From the NCBI GenBank assembly GCA_037349315.1, contig JBAIAC010000026.1:27309501-27373500 (forward strand): 64,000 nt of DNA, read 5' to 3'. Below the pieces are notes generated by a model, which had not been told where the DNA came from, did not search any database, and saw nothing but the letters and a program-made list of their open reading frames with translations. This DNA comes from Chelydra serpentina. Taxonomy: Eukaryota > Chordata > Testudines > Chelydridae. Both the position numbers and the translations under genes were made by a program. Shown here piece by piece: positions 11,546-25,095 of the stretch (position 1 is its first letter; each line of letters begins with the position of its first letter).

Positions 11546-14500
11546 TTCACCTTTACCAATCAATTCACTTACCAAATAGCATGAGATTCACAATAATATC
11601 TAGATAGCTGGCCACACTGTAGTTAACCTGAGCTTTATCCAAGGTTATGCAGGAAATCTGGGACAGAACCTGTAAAAGATCCAGATCACGTGAGGTCCCA
11701 TCCTGTGCTTTAGTCTACAATGACTCCTAGTGCCTGAATTAAAGCCCATCTAAGTCAATGGAAATCTCCTAGTTCTTCCTCCCTGTAGCGACCCCTAGCA
11801 TCATTAAAAATATTGTGATTAACCAGGCACTGCTAATTTCACCATGAAATTTAACTCTCACAAGAACTCCTTTCTGTTCAATAGGGTGAAATACTGTTTT
11901 TAGGCAATTACATAATAAAGTTTTTTAGGATTAAGGGTAAATGTCCTAAGGTCCAGGCTGGTATCAATGAAATTACTGCATATCATCACTTCAAATTTGT
12001 TTTCCAGAAAAACTAAAGAACAAAAAGAATGATCTACTTATCGAGCCACGGTGAAAAGCCACCAACAGCAGAAAATAAGAGCCTGGGTATGCACATAAAA
12101 GAAGTAGGAATAGAGCCCATCAATGCTTTTTCTTTCTGCTGTTACACCTGCTCCATACCATACCACAGAGATCCCAAAATAATTCTGACAAGTCTATCCA
12201 TTCATTGATCAGTTCTACCTCCTGGTAGTGAGAACAATCAGTCACTAACAGGATGGGTTTTGTCAGTCTGTTAGCAGTGCAGGGTCTCAGAGTCAGTGTG
12301 TCTTGCAGATAAGCTTAAAAGGCAGGAAAAACACAGCAGTAATCATGTCAGCCTGTCACATACCCAGCTCTCACTCAAAACAACAAAAACCAAGATGGTC
12401 AAAGCTGACTGACCCAAAAACTCTTTCCTGAAATTGCTTTGTAAGTAGCCTGACAGTTATGGGAGGAATCTGCTTTAATGGAAGAAAACCGATTCAGGAG
12501 GGAGAACAATGCAGGAAAAAAATTATCACGTGAGGAGTTCATGTATGAGTTTGACACATTCTTTCTTCATATAATTATCAGTGTTGGTGGAGGTAGCACA
12601 TAAAGATTTCATTCAAATTAAGATGAAAGGACAGCAGTAGTAAAAGTAGGGCATTGAAAGACCCCAGGTTGCCAGTCAGTTTTCAGTAGTAACCTTAATG
12701 AAGGTTATTATGGATTCTCTGCCTCATCTAAAATTTTACTTTCAGATCTTATTCAAGGCTTGTGCTTTTACTGTTTTTTCCTAGTGATCCTTTTTTTCCA
12801 CTGATAAGTGTCACAGACAAATTATTATTCAGGTTTATCACATGTTTAAATAGCATCTGTGGTTGAATCTCATAAAATATTTATTAATAAATGTAAAGCA
12901 TTCAGCACCTAAAATATTTTTTGCATTAATTTATTTAAGAGCAATAATATTTTTGTGACCTGCTGGCCAAGTTTTCAATACATTGTTTTTGTCTTTGTTT
13001 TTCCCTTCTATCGGAAGGAAGTAATGCTATTGTTAGGAATTTAAACTAGTATTTGATCTTGTATGATCTCTTCAAGGTCCCATTACATTGGACGTGTATT
13101 AAACATCACATTGTACTAACTCCATCCTCGTTACAGAAAGATGCTCCAATTAAAAAAAAAAGCTTGTAATTTGGGCAGAAGTGTAATAAAGTCTATTAAC
13201 ATTGTCCACAGGTGGAACTCATGTGGTTGTCAAGTGCTTTGTGCTGTGTTACACACCTGCCAAAGCAAATGCAGGATTGGACCCGATATGAAAATATGAA
13301 TCGGCTAACATACCATTGAAATGCAGTCAGCTGTAGGATGACAAATATTTAAGGGTTTGATCCTATTCCCAATGAAGTCAAAGATCAAATGGTGCAGGAC
13401 CGCACTGTATAATTGCATGCTATCATGTTAGGCCTCTCCCTGAACTCTGGTTGGCATGTGGGTGGTATATACAGTTATCTTCTTCCTGCGGACTTTAAGA
13501 CTCCTCTCAGTGAGTTGTGTGTCTGTAACTCCCAATTACTGCTCTCAATCTGGAATCATGCTGACTCAGCTGATCTCATGTACAGTTGAAACAAAACATG
13601 GTTGTCTCCTGTTTATCCCAGCTTCCTTTTAGCGATGTATTGTATTGTCCATTGTTAACTAGGCCTCTTGCCTCAGACCAAGTTGTGGAATTTGGGTCTA
13701 GGTGAAAGGTTCTTAACAGAGACTGTGGTCAAGGTCGTACATCCATATTATTGGGATTTTGGCCCTTCATCAACTCCTAATAAGCAGTCACATTCTGCAC
13801 TAGCAATAAATATCGGTGTTCCTCAAGCGTTCCCCAAAATGGCCACATTGGTAGATAGTTCTGGAAACTACTAGTGCCCTATCAGTCTGGCACTTTTGCT
13901 GCTTTAAAGTGGCTGTAGGAAACATTTTTAAAATGTAGCCTGTTTGTGCATAAAAACCATTTGTGAATGTGATCGTTGAGTATTGTCACTTGTAAACACA
14001 AACAATATAATTTTCACATGCAAAGGCCATTTACTCATGTAGGTGGAGTGCAAGTGGGGGGCAAATTGAGGGCAAATGATGACTGCAGTTGATATTGCAT
14101 TTATAATCATCTCCTTCAGTTTGCATTGTACTGGTGTTAACACGCTCTCTGTTAGGTATAAATGTTGGGCTATTAACTGACAATTACTAAAGGTGTTTGA
14201 TTGGACCAGAGCAAAGGTCTAGTATGTACACAAGGTGTTATCAGGCAAGGGATCCTCATTTAGAATTCAAGCCTGATGCCATGGGAATAACGTTTTTGTG
14301 CTGGGTGTACAGTGAGTTATCATGGAAGGACAGCACTCTACATCTCCTTTTATTAATTTCTCCCCGACTGCGGATTGATATTGCTGGGATCCCATACTCT
14401 GTTGAAAGTAAGGTCAACCCCACATAGGGTTGACATGGAATGCGATATAAAAGGGAAATATGTTGAGGGTGGAAGTTCCTTGGGGTTTCAAGAAGGGCTT

Positions 14501-14764
14501 TGAGTAATCTGCAGGGTAAAAAAAAACAAATGGTCATAATCTTCTGATTCCTTTTGAAAAGAATCATCAAATCGGTGCAGTTTGATTATAGCTTTGCCTT
14601 TGTCCTGCTCTGACGCTATTTACTATTCCATTCCAAAGGTTTTTCTCTTCATTTTAATCTTCAGCAGTGGTCTAAGCTGCCCATTTGCTAAAAGCTACCC
14701 ATATTTATCTAATTCTGTTGTTTACTGTCATTAATAGCAATTGTATTTGACGATCCAGTCTTGA
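11546..14764. other. Non-coding sequence with no recognised element
   Basis: AT-rich, with no open frame above about 70 codons in its first 2 kb. A short 'GATCCTATTCCCAATGAAGTC' phrase near 13361-13381 suggests a fragment of the small palindromic repeats described elsewhere. Nothing else recognised. Confidence 0.5.
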
Positions 14765-14944
14765 AATCATAGAATATCAGGGTTGGAAGGGACCTTAGGA
14801 GGTCTTCTAGTCCAACCCCCTGCTCAAAGCAGGACCAAGCCCCAATTTTTGCCCCAGATTCCCTAAATGGCCTCCTCAAGGATTGAACTCACAACCCTGG
14901 GTTTAGCAGGCCAATGCTCAAACCACTGAGCTATTCCTCCCCCA
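14765..14944 (-). mobile_element. Turtle tRNA-derived SINE (Cry I type), reverse strand
   Basis: Reverse copy of the 10698-10883 element. It begins AATCATAGAATATCAGGG (complement of the CR1-like tail) and ends with the complement of the A-box, ACCACTGAGCTATTCC. The B-box complement is GGATTGAACTC. It is full length, with few differences from the other copies. Confidence 0.93.
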
Positions 14945-17900
14945 CTCCCCATGATAAAATGATGTAGTTTATATATAATCTCTCTCTCTCACAAACACAC
15001 ACACATTTTTCTGAACTTAAACACTTATTAAAAACCAAAAGGCTATAATTTAATACTGCAGAAATAGGTTGTGAGGAAAATGTATTTAGAGGTTTTAGAA
15101 AAGCTCATGAAAAGATGTATTTTTATTTTACTCTTTATAAAATAATTCAAGCATACTTTCATTTGTTTTCCCTTTATTTTCTAGTAGCACAAACTGTAGC
15201 AAGTGCAACCCCATGGTTAGAGGGGAACTGAGGCATTGTTGACTCCAGTGCCAGTCTAGAACAAGAATTATAGAATGAACACTTAGAATTCTGTTTTCTA
15301 GTAATAACAAACACCCACTTACCTCACTACAACAAGCTTATGAATTCTTTGCTGCACGTGTGGGAGGTACATGGCTCTAGAGAGCATTCAATCTAAAGCT
15401 GTCTACTTTCCACTTACTAAATTTAGAAATAAACTCTGTGTAAAGGTTTCAGTTTCAACTGAGAAATTATTCATTTCCTCCTTTTTTTGCCCCTGCATAT
15501 AAAGAGTATTAATATTACAGGTGCAGAGTGACTGCTGTGTTCTATCAGAGGTGGTTTTTAGTTCTGTCATGGGTGATGTTCCCCTTACACAGAAAACCTT
15601 AAGATGGAAGGCACTATTGATTAGATTTAGAGTTAGAACTTTGTGCCTCATCTCTGAATGCATTTTCTAAGGAGTGTTGATAATGTTGTTCATTCCAAGT
15701 TAGCATGTTAGCTCTTTCAGCCCCACATTCAGGCAATGGTGAAACAGAAGCATAGTTACATTGAACTTCCTTCTGCCAGCCTTCTCTTGTGGGACTTGCA
15801 TTTTTCTTCCCATAATGAGGCCCATAAACAAGAAAAATGATGTGGCCTACTATAGATTGGGAGTTGCATTACAGTAACTTGTTCAGCAGAATTAGAATAG
15901 TTAGAGACTACTATATTATTGCAGTGTCAAGTAACACTGCTAACCAGCTGTCAGCATTTCCATTATAAACTCCATTTTTCAGGGGTCTATAACTCTCCGG
16001 GAACAATGCACTCAGAGCTGACATTTGGCATAGAAAGACTAGCAAGGGAGTGATTTTTTTTAAAAACAAGAGTTAAGCAAATAAAAGAAAAAAACATCTT
16101 CAATTTCATGGTGATGGGTTGTTTTTCCACATTGATTTTCTTCGGATCACTGCACTTCTCCAACCTGGCATGGTTGTTTTGTTTAACATAAAGGATACTT
16201 TGCAATTAATGAAGAATTTTGAAATGCTCACGCTGATGATTCAGATCTGAAGTATGCTAGCGTAAAGCTACTGAACATGCATGATTGATGGGTTTCTACT
16301 ACAGGTCCATTGGAGCTACACTGCCAGGGACTCCCATGTGGTTACAGCAGCTCCTTGGGACCATGTGGAAGTTCTGCAGAAAACCTAATAAATCTTGGGT
16401 CTGTTTTATCTTTTTATCTAATTTCCATGGAGCCAGAGAGAGATGATGTACATTGCTCCCCCAGCCCTTATGGCTCGTCTTCTCCCTGGTCCTCCCTAAC
16501 TCCCACTAATTCAGTGGAAAAAAAGTCTAGGAATTTTCATTTGAACTTCAAAGTGACTTTCAATTTGACCATATTTATGACCTCTTTGAGTTGGTTTCTA
16601 TGCATATTTGAGAACTCAGAATTTACTAGCATGGATGCTCATGAGAAGCAAATGTTAATGTTTAATATTCCCCAAAAGGCAATTTCAAATTAAACTGTAT
16701 CTTCAAATATAATTTGTAATTCCCACTGAAGAAATTCATGGACAATTATGAACAAAGGAATTTAAGAATATGGGGCCCTGAAAAAGAGGTGAAAATTTGC
16801 CTATTGAATTATTTGTTGCTCAGCTCTAGTGATTGCCTGAATACAAAGAATTTTTCTGACATTTCTTTTAGATATTACTTTCTATCCTGTGGTTAAACAG
16901 CTGCTGTCTTCCACTCTAATGGAGGCTGCATTTCAGTGGTGAGTGAAATGGTCCTGATATATAAGCCTCACCCCTCTCTCAGTGGTGTCATGAAACTTAG
17001 TAAAATATTTTTTGTAAAGCATTCCAAAATGCTTACATAAAAGGCACTCTGAACTTATGCAGAATATTTTATTATGTTTCTGCATCCTTTACGCATGCAT
17101 ACAAACTCCATAAAGAAGAAAGGAAAGAAACAGAGTGATTGAGTCACCAGCAACCATTTAATCAGTTTCCACTGCTGCAAAAGCCCTTCTGTTCCCTTAT
17201 GAATTTGTGTTTTGACTCTCTCAGGCTGTCTCACTGGTACTTCTTCTAATGCTAGTAGTGAGTCAGCACTGGGGCTGAGTCTCTCTGATGTCAACTGCTG
17301 TAGCTCCTCCTAAGTCCACCTAAGAAGTATTTTATATTTGTGCCTCCAATTAAGGAATTCAAGCAGAGGACACTGGTGACTCCCTGCCTCAAAACACTGC
17401 AAGATACCAGAGGAGATGGCATAGACATTTCCCTTTGGAGCGCTCTCCTCTTCTGGGAAAACCTGGTCAATAGTCGTGTCGCTGATGCCTGGTTTTCCAA
17501 ACACACATTTCCTCTAAAGACAGCAACTTGGTTGGAGTGATCTGTTGGGCTGATTGGCCATTTCTGTTATCCTGCAGAAGGGCACTGGTATACATGCTGT
17601 ATCCTTTCACTGCAGCAGATTTTGTTCTGTACGTTACTGTGTCTTGGCAAGAGTATTGCTTGCCACATCTCCCCACCCCAAAGAGTAAGGGAATATAAGG
17701 CATGTCCCTACTTCTCTGTATTGGTGGCCCAAGTAGCCAATCACAGTGAAGTTGGGGGAACAGGTACCTCCTGTCTACTACTTCCCTTCCACCTCCACAC
17801 CACCCCCACATTGGCTGGGAGTGGGCAGGCAGGGGCATGGAATGGGCAGAGTCAAGACTCTGTCCGCAGTCCATCAATCAGCAAAGCTGAAACAACAGTG

Positions 17901-19250
17901 TGTTCCTGAAAGACGGTGGCAGATTACTGTCTCCTGGAGCAAGTAGAGAACCACAGAACTATGATTCTCAGTCACAATTTGTGTCTTTCTGCAGCAACAC
18001 AATGACACACTTCCCCCTATTCAGTGACCAGATTTCACCGTTCTAATCCATGAATAAGAGTCCCTTCTCTCTGTCTAAGCACTGTCATTTATGAGTCTAA
18101 AGTAGCACAGATCACTCGCATATTGAGTAAGTCAGTGTGTGGAATTTACCATTCAAGCATCAACTTCAACCTTCAACCAAAATTTGAATGAGATTTCTCC
18201 CCACCCACAAGAATGCAGTTTTTGCTGGTGTAGAAAAACATTGCAAAAGTTCAAATTAAAAACAAAATACATCCCTTTTATCAAATCTGAATCAGTGGTA
18301 AATGATGCTGCCTATTTTGAGCTATGTAGTTTGAGCTATGCATCTCATCCATTCATCTAGTTCATTGACACATGAATAATCATCAGTTTAGGGAGATAAA
18401 ATCCCCTTTATTGGGCAATGTGAACAATCCTGGGCAATATGATCTATAGTAAAATTGGGCAGAAAGGTTATTTAAACATCTCAGGTATTCAAGAACATGT
18501 GCTTTCAAGGGTAAGCATATCTATAAAGAAAAAAATAACCCCTGCTTTGAATTATAATAGCAATCTATTCTCGGTTTATGAACAGGTTTATGGCTATAAG
18601 AATACATTTAAATGCTTACTCAGTCTCAGATTCTGGGTTGAGACCTTGTGTTTTTATGTTGAGAGACTGAGGAAATGCTAGAACAAAGGACTGAAATGAG
18701 TTTTGTTTTCCTATTTCTGAGACTCATGAATGGGGTGATGTTATCAGCAGAGATAATAACCCCTTTAAATGGCTTGGAATGTATTCGGTTCACAAAATCA
18801 TACGGGGAGATTGACGGCATCTTAAACAGCTGCAGTCAGTGAGGATGTGGCTGGAGTATTGACGGGAGTGATTTTTCGAGTAACGAAGAAGGTTAAGTGA
18901 TTAAGTTTCCTGAAGCATACATTGCCTGCCGTGTGCACTTACAGTATATTGCCACCCTTCTGTGTAACCGAAGAGCTTCACTTCTTTTCATAAGCAGGAT
19001 CAACAGGATTAGAGGATTTGCACTCAAAGCTTGCCTGTGGCTTCTTGTTAAGCATGGAGTGTGCTTTATAGCTATCTTTACTGGCTTTTTGCACCATTCC
19101 ATGTATTAATCATCTAAGAATCTCCATTCTGATTTTTGGCTATTTTTCTATAGGTACTTTTAATAAATAAATTAATAATACATTTTAAAAATTACATCAA
19201 AATTGTCACAAACAGAAGTCAAAAGTTAGGCTCTGGAATCTAAATAAAGT
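14945..19250. other. Non-coding sequence; short CT/CA simple repeat near 14980-15005
   Basis: A short TCTCTCTCTC...ACACACACAC run follows the SINE. The remainder contains no recognised element. The open frames at 16310, 17055-17877 and 18139-19109 overlap on opposite strands and have no recognisable signature. The stretch 18770-19120 is even in base composition and repeat-free, and could be conserved, but that cannot be judged here. Confidence 0.45.
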
Positions 19251-19325
19251 AGCCAGATTTTCAAAAATGCTAAGCACCCTTTGATTTGAATGGAAGTTGT
19301 GGCATGTCCAGCACTTTTGTAAATG
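19251..19325. repeat. Small palindromic repeat, 'AGATTTTCAAAAATGCTAAGCACC' type
   Basis: The left half AGATTTTCAAAAATGCTAAG and the right half ending CAGCACTTTTGTAAATG are diverged inverted copies around TTTGAATGGAAG. Similar in plan to the other CCATTGAAGTCAATGG-centred repeats in this window. Confidence 0.45.
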
Positions 19326-19624
19326 TAGTGGGGTTATGTGGGCATGACTATACAGAATAATTCGTATTGTGATTCCCTTACAGTTGGTTTACATGGGAGT
19401 TGTATTTAAGCATAATGCTGTTACATGGAAATATTTGGATCACCTTATCACCTATTAATTTAAAGGAATATGAAAATTGAATTCCTATGCTCTGTCATTG
19501 ACAAATCTCATGCTTTATTGAATAAAAGTCAGGTATTAAGCTCTCTGGCATATCCTGAAATGGTGTCAAGGTGTAATATGTTATCTTTTTGTTTATTTTT
19601 ACTTTAGCAATTGGGATCAGGAAA

Positions 19625-19802
19625 AATCATAGAATATCAGGGTTGGAAGGGATCTTAGGAGGTCATCTAGTCCAACCCCCTGCTCAAAGCAGGACCAAGC
19701 CCCAATTTTTGCCCCAGATCCCTAAATGGTCCCCTCAAGGATTGAACTTCACAACCCTGGGTTTAGCAGGCCTATGCTCAAACCACTGAGCTATCCCTCC
19801 CC
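19625..19802 (-). mobile_element. Turtle tRNA-derived SINE (Cry I type), reverse strand
   Basis: Near-identical to the copy at 14765-14944 in the same orientation. It opens with the complement of the CR1-like tail and closes with the complement of the A-box (ACCACTGAGCTATCCC). Full length. Confidence 0.93.
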
Positions 19803-20589
19803 ACAAACAAGTTTCAATAAATAATAAATGTCAGCTTCCACATCTGAAAACTACTATGGGCCCAATACAAAGCCATTGAAGATCATGGATAATATTTATT
19901 TCAGTTTTGAGTGTCATTTGTGAACATTTCCTGCTAAAAGGAAGTCAGCACACTGGAATAAAAACTTTCCCTACAAAAGGATAAAAAGAATTAAAAACAA
20001 CCAAGTGACCACTTATATTAGTTCAAAGAGAAGTAAGAGAATTACTCAATTTCTAGAAAGAAGGTAAGATGCTGCAAAATCCTAAAACAGAGAAAAAAAA
20101 AACGGAAAGAAACTTCAAAGAAAAATAAAGCTAAATTCCTCAATTAATGGACAAAACTGTTTCTCCCTGCTGAGAGAAGAAGAAAAGTGGGTTGCTTAGT
20201 TGGAAGTGATGCTCTTATGAAAATTTCCTATCTCTATCTGCTGGTAGGTCATATTACCTAACTCCCTTAGGTCCTAATCCAGAAAAGCACTTAGGTGTCA
20301 GACTTTTACAAATACCAAACATTTTCAGAATGAAATCAAATATTTTTTCTGATTTTTTAGTTTCCAGGCCCAACTGAAAAAAAAAATCACGTAGGCACCC
20401 AGTTCTAACTATAATATATTGATGGCAGCATGTAGGATGGTTTTGAGATGGGGTGAATTTCCAATAAGTGGCAACAGCCAGAAAAATAAGTCTTGAAGAA
20501 GGAGGAAGAGATAAAAGAGGGTCTTGTATTCTTTTGGGGATGAACATAGAAAAAGACAGATAGGAAAAAAGAATTGTGAAGAGGGCCAA
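19803..20589. other. Non-coding sequence with no recognised element
   Basis: Purine-rich and AT-rich. Nothing recognised apart from a short CCCTAATCCAGAAAAGCACTTA phrase near 20271, which resembles the edge of a common palindromic repeat. Confidence 0.45.
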
Positions 20590-21270
20590 GAAGATTCAGC
20601 AAGTAGAGTTGTGCAAAGAGCTAAACTGTAAAGAACTTGAGTGACCTGAGCTTCTGCCTTGGCTTTATGAGCTGACTGGAGGCAGAACTGTGTATCGGCC
20701 TCAGACGAGTACGTAGAGGGGAGCCCCAGTTCTCCCATAGGGCATGCAGGTGCCCCAAGAGACAGAGATCAGAATGGACGAGCAGAACTTGGACAGTCTG
20801 AAAATCAGAAGTTCCTAGAAAGGTGTGGAGGATGATAGGAATGTATGCAATGACTGGAAGAGCAACTGGGCCCTATCCAGACTCATCTCCTCAAATCAGC
20901 GGAGCGTGGAGTGGAGGAGGCTGCAGCTGGAGGACAAAAACTGCAGATGACAGAGAAAATTTACACCTGGAGAGACAGAAGTTGGAAGACTGGGATCAGG
21001 AAAGAGCAGACCGAGTCCAGCACCTCTGGCATGTGGAGGCAGAGTGAGAATGGAAGCATCAGCATGAACTGGACCTCACATAACTGAGGAGCTAGGGACC
21101 TGGTGACTCCGTAAGCAAACAGTATAGATACTAATTTGTTGTCCTAGTTGAAGGAGAGAGGTATTGATGCCTATCTCATCACCTTTCAGAAGGCTTGTGA
21201 CTTGAATTTAGTTTGCATTCTGGATTGCCTATAGAGGCACAAAGCCTTAAACCTGGGGGGGGGAGGGGGT
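20590..21270 (+). pseudogene. Gypsy/Ty3-like retrotransposon gag relic
   Basis: A degraded gag-like gene read from several frames. An early part resembles IQQVELCKELNCKELE, a charged coiled stretch near 20960-21050 reads HLERQKLEDWDQERADRVQH, and near 21160 the sequence reads GIDAYLITFQKACDLN. The last phrase is the recognisable core of vertebrate Gypsy-like gag ('IDAYL-x-TFE-x-ACDL'). Stops and shifts separate the parts, and no protease or polymerase follows because a LINE tail starts about 25 bases later. Assignment rests mainly on the final phrase. Confidence 0.5.
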
Positions 21271-21296
21271 ACACTCAGAGAGATCTAAGAAGGGAC

Positions 21297-21444
21297 AGAA
21301 GACTTGGTATGGATCACTCCATAAATTGCCCTATTCTGTTCACTATCTCTGAAGCATCAGACACTGGTCGATGTTGAAGACAGAATACTGGGCAAGATGG
21401 ACCATTGGTCTGACCCAGTATGGCCATTGTTGTGTTCTTAACTG
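21297..21444 (+). mobile_element. CR1-group LINE 3' end
   Basis: Includes TGGATCACTCCATAAATTGC, CTGTTC-like text and the tail GGACCATTGGTCTGACCCAGTATGGCC, split here for brevity. I recognise this as the 3' UTR end of the LINE family whose reverse-transcriptase end lies at 31860-32600 on the other strand. A 5'-truncated copy. Confidence 0.7.
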
Positions 21445-22274
21445 TAACATGCATAACGGTGGAATAATTGCAACAAAAAGCTAATAATAAAAGGTGATAT
21501 TTTTTCTTGCCTATATTATATTGTTTTCAGAAAGATTTTTACTGAAAAGGGTTAGAAAAAGATGCTGTACAGCTGTATATTTGCCGTGGAACAGTTTATT
21601 AGATGGCTAATTAGATGAACTGCTAGGTCAGCTCAGGGTCAAATGTGTCAGAACTCATCTGAGTATTTGTTTAAGAATAAGCCTATTCTTTTATTAGAAT
21701 GGAATAAAAAAGGACTCCAAAAGCAAAAGTGCTGTCTCTCACAGTGGAAAATTAAGCTAAAAAATAACTTCCTTATTATTATTATTTATTATTGCTTTTG
21801 CTTGCAGAATTAAGGATCAGATGTTAAATATCACAATATTGTCCAGATAGGAGACAGGCACAGAATAACATTTTTGGGAGCCCAGGAGCAAAAGGATCCT
21901 GCCTAGGACAGTTTTGTTGAAACTTAAAATATCTGCTGTCATTGAATATTTGGCATTAGAAAACAGACAGGCTGCAGTGGCTGAAATTGCAACAGAAATG
22001 GATATCAGTGCTAGCTCAGTGGAAACAAACGTACTGGAAAAATTGGGCAAGAAAATTGTGTTTATATAGGTTCCCAGATATTTTATAAAGCACAAAAGGA
22101 CATGAGGAAGCATTAAGAGGTGTGAAGTCATCTTCTGAAGTACTAAACTTTACCTGATGTTCAGTGTCCAGCATACTGGAGTGGCTTCATTATTGGAATT
22201 ATTTAACTGAAAAATAGTCAATAGGCAAAGAGAGTCCAAGAAACATTGCTCTAAACTTGTACCACACAACATGG
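21445..22274. other. Non-coding sequence with no recognised element
   Basis: AT-rich. Nothing recognised. Confidence 0.5.
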
Positions 22275-22491
22275 GAGATTTAGTTTAGATATTAGGAAAA
22301 ACCTAACTGTAAGGATAATTAAGCACTAGAACAGGTTATTAAGGGAGGTTGCAGAATCCCCATTACTGGAGGATTTTGATACAGGCATACACCTGTCAGG
22401 GATGATCTAGGTATACTTGGTCTGGCCATGGCTTATTGGGATGGAATAGGTGACCTTAGAGGTCACTTCCAGCTCTACATTTCTATGATTT
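22275..22491 (+). mobile_element. CR1 LINE 3' end
   Basis: The text GATATTAGGAAAAACC, then a run ending GGTGACCTTAGAGGTCACTT and TTTCTATGATTT, is the 3' UTR of a CR1 LINE. The final ATTCTATGA-like repeats are the CR1 tail also used by the SINEs in this window. 5'-truncated, as is usual for CR1. Confidence 0.8.
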
Positions 22492-23149
22492 GAGGCCCAC
22501 AATGAGCATCTTTGGAACACTGTGTTGTCATTATTCTGTTTGATAATGACAAGCGAAAAGGTGTAGAGAACACTAGAGTAATCTGCTAAAAATAAACAAA
22601 CAACTTGAATAGTGCCTGGGTATGGCATGAAGCATCCTCAGCACATGACTTATGGCAGCACACAAAGCCAAAGTAGCTCAGGATATGGCTAGGTATGGGT
22701 TTCCCAGTAAAGCTAGGCAATGTTATAGGAGCCAGACTTTGCTCTTATTTACCATGGTGAATGAAACTAATGGGATTGCTCTTCTGTAATTGACAGTCAA
22801 ACTGAACCCTAGGTTTTCATTACAACAAACTTAGCTAGTGAAACACGAACATAGTATGGAAATGTTGCTGAGAAATTTTGTTCCTGAAGTGCAGACTAAT
22901 TGGAAAAAACAAAGAAACAAAACTTGACAGTTGTTTCATTCCTTATTAGGATGCCCTTGTCCCCCTACTTGGTCTTACTGCACTGGCCTCGGGGTCTAAT
23001 AATGACACATAGTTAATTTCTCCCTCTGTCAACTGATGAGTGTGCTCACCATAGCTTGTCTTCTGAGGTGGTGTCTATTATTTAATTATAGCCTACAATA
23101 TCCTTGTTTTGAGCCTATTCTGCGAGCTAGTGAAATCTAGTTGACTGGA
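22492..23149. other. Non-coding sequence with no recognised element
   Basis: Nothing recognised. Confidence 0.5.
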
Positions 23150-23345
23150 AGTAGAACTAGGAGCCAGGAACTCCTGGTTCCAAACTCTTGGTCTGACACA
23201 AACGTGCTGCGTGGCCATGGGCACGTCTCTCAACATCCCTATGTCCTGCTGCCCTCGCATCTAAAATAAGAAACATTATGATAATTAGTTTATATTTCCC
23301 AAGCACTGTTGAAATATTAAGTAGAATGTACTTTAAGTGCTAAGT
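23150..23345 (+). mobile_element. MIR-type SINE, diverged
   Basis: The head resembles AACTAGGAGCCAGGAACTCC and the core reads CTGCGTGGCCATGGGCACGTC, a diverged form of the MIR 'GTGTGGCCTTGGGCAAGTC' core, followed by AAAATAAGAAACATTATGATAAT. Old copy with weakly defined ends. Confidence 0.7.
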
Positions 23346-24017
23346 TTAACTATACTGTATTTGGAATAACTTCCAAGAGAAAGGTATGTAGGAACAACTC
23401 CTGGGTACCAAACGTGTGAAATTTTCCCCCTGTTATGGAAACTGCTATAAACACCATTTAAAAACTTTTAAGGGCGCCTTCAGTAGTGTTTCCCTGTTTT
23501 CTTCTGATACTTACCTGAGTGTTGAGGAAGTCAATGGTACTATTCTATTGTCCTGTCCTGCTGCTGATACTCTATACTTTTCTTTCCATACTTTGCAGAA
23601 TGAAGAGCACATAGCAAATAGCACACACAGTATAGTAGAAATGAATTGGCATTGGCATGGGAGCACCTAGTGATCTCAACATTAAAATTGAGCATCAAGA
23701 GGGGAATAGTGCTAATTACAAAGAGTACATTTTTTATTTGAATGTTTTAATTAACTGGCTTCTTTGATGGAGAAGGACAGAGAAAGTAAATGAGGGCTAT
23801 AAAGAAGAAGAAGCAGGACAGGGAGAGAAGGATGATGCTAAGGGAAACCACGGATTTCAAATCTGATTCTGGTATTCTCATTATACCCCTGCTGCTTTCA
23901 CAAGAAAACACTGTAAAGTTTTGCTTCTTTCAATTCCAAATCCATTGACTTCTTTTTTCTTTCGTAATTTCTTTCACTCTTAGAACTGAACACTAGAAGT
24001 CTGCTTTGGAACTCACT
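23346..24017. other. Non-coding sequence with no recognised element
   Basis: An 84-codon frame at 23416-23670 has no recognisable family. Nothing else seen. Confidence 0.45.
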
Positions 24018-24079
24018 GACACCAGATTTACACCAGTGTAACTCTACTGACTTCTGTAGAGTTCTGGGGCCTGGTCCTA
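24018..24079. repeat. Fragment of palindromic repeat ('TTTACACCAGTGTAACTC' type)
   Basis: Reads ACCAGATTTACACCAGTGTA, then ACTCTACTGACTTCTGTAGAGTTCT, split here. The second part is inverted around GACTTC. A relative is at 51460-51545. Confidence 0.45.
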
Positions 24080-25087
24080 TTCCCACTAAGTTAAACGCCT
24101 GTGGTGCAGACTACTGGTGAGTACTGATGTAACTGAAGGCAGAAGCAGACAATTTGGGGTGAGTGGGTTTCCCTGGACTGTTCTACTGGGACTGATTGGG
24201 AGTCCCTTTTACATGAGGCAATAGTAATACTTAATACTCATATTGCTTTTCACCTGGAAAGCACTTCATGAGCACTGAGCAGGCCTTTCCCTTGCACAAT
24301 TGCCATTGATATCAAAGGGGGAGGGTGGCAATCCCGCATATGGAATACCATTAACTAATTAAGTTTCTGGCTATAGAAAGAAGTTAGGACAAGCATCTCT
24401 ACTGTCCAGATCTTGCACCATCTCTTGCGCAGTGAGACCCTGCATACAACCCCCTTGAAGTAAATAGTTTGCACAAGGGCAAAGGAAGTTGCCTGCCAAC
24501 ATCACTTTGTAGAATTAGTCCCTATAGGAGAGGGGTTTGTTTTGTTTTGTTTATGTTGTAGTAACATGCATCTCACAGCTGGAAAATGATAGATTTCTAT
24601 TTCTTTCATTTTAGAGATAAGATTCACAAGAGGGTTAGATATTACCTCCCAAACTCTCCCTTTTCAAAGCAATCTCATATTTGACGTGTGCAGCTTTGGC
24701 TGGATTTTTAAAACAAACTATAGAGGGGAAAAAACCCTAGTGTCAGTGTTTCCCATACACAGAATTGGAGTTGCTTGGGTAAAAAATGTGAACAGTGATA
24801 AAAATAGTTTGAAAGGTCCTAGAGGGAAGTGTGCATTGTTTTAAAGTCTTTTGGTTTTTAAGTGAGTGGATTTGTTTGGGTAATTGTGAGCGAATGTTTT
24901 TCTGTAAGCACCAAGGACTATTCGGTTTAATTGGGTTACAGCTGGTGCTGATGCTGTGTTTTTCCTTAATATTTTTTTGAAGCTTGCAATGAGAGGGGAT
25001 AGTGCAGTCAGCACTGTTTTGGCTCTCTTTACTTTGTAGTATTCCATTTACATTTTGTTCCCGTTTCATTTTTTAAATTTACCATCA
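24080..25087. other. Non-coding sequence with no recognised element
   Basis: Nothing recognised. The 108-codon minus-strand frame at 24743-25069 has no known signature. Confidence 0.45.
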
Positions 25088-25095
25088 ACAGTAAC
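25088..25095. repeat. Target site duplication, left copy (ACAGTAAC)
   Basis: Perfect 8-bp duplication. The right copy is at 25219-25226. Confidence 0.9.
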
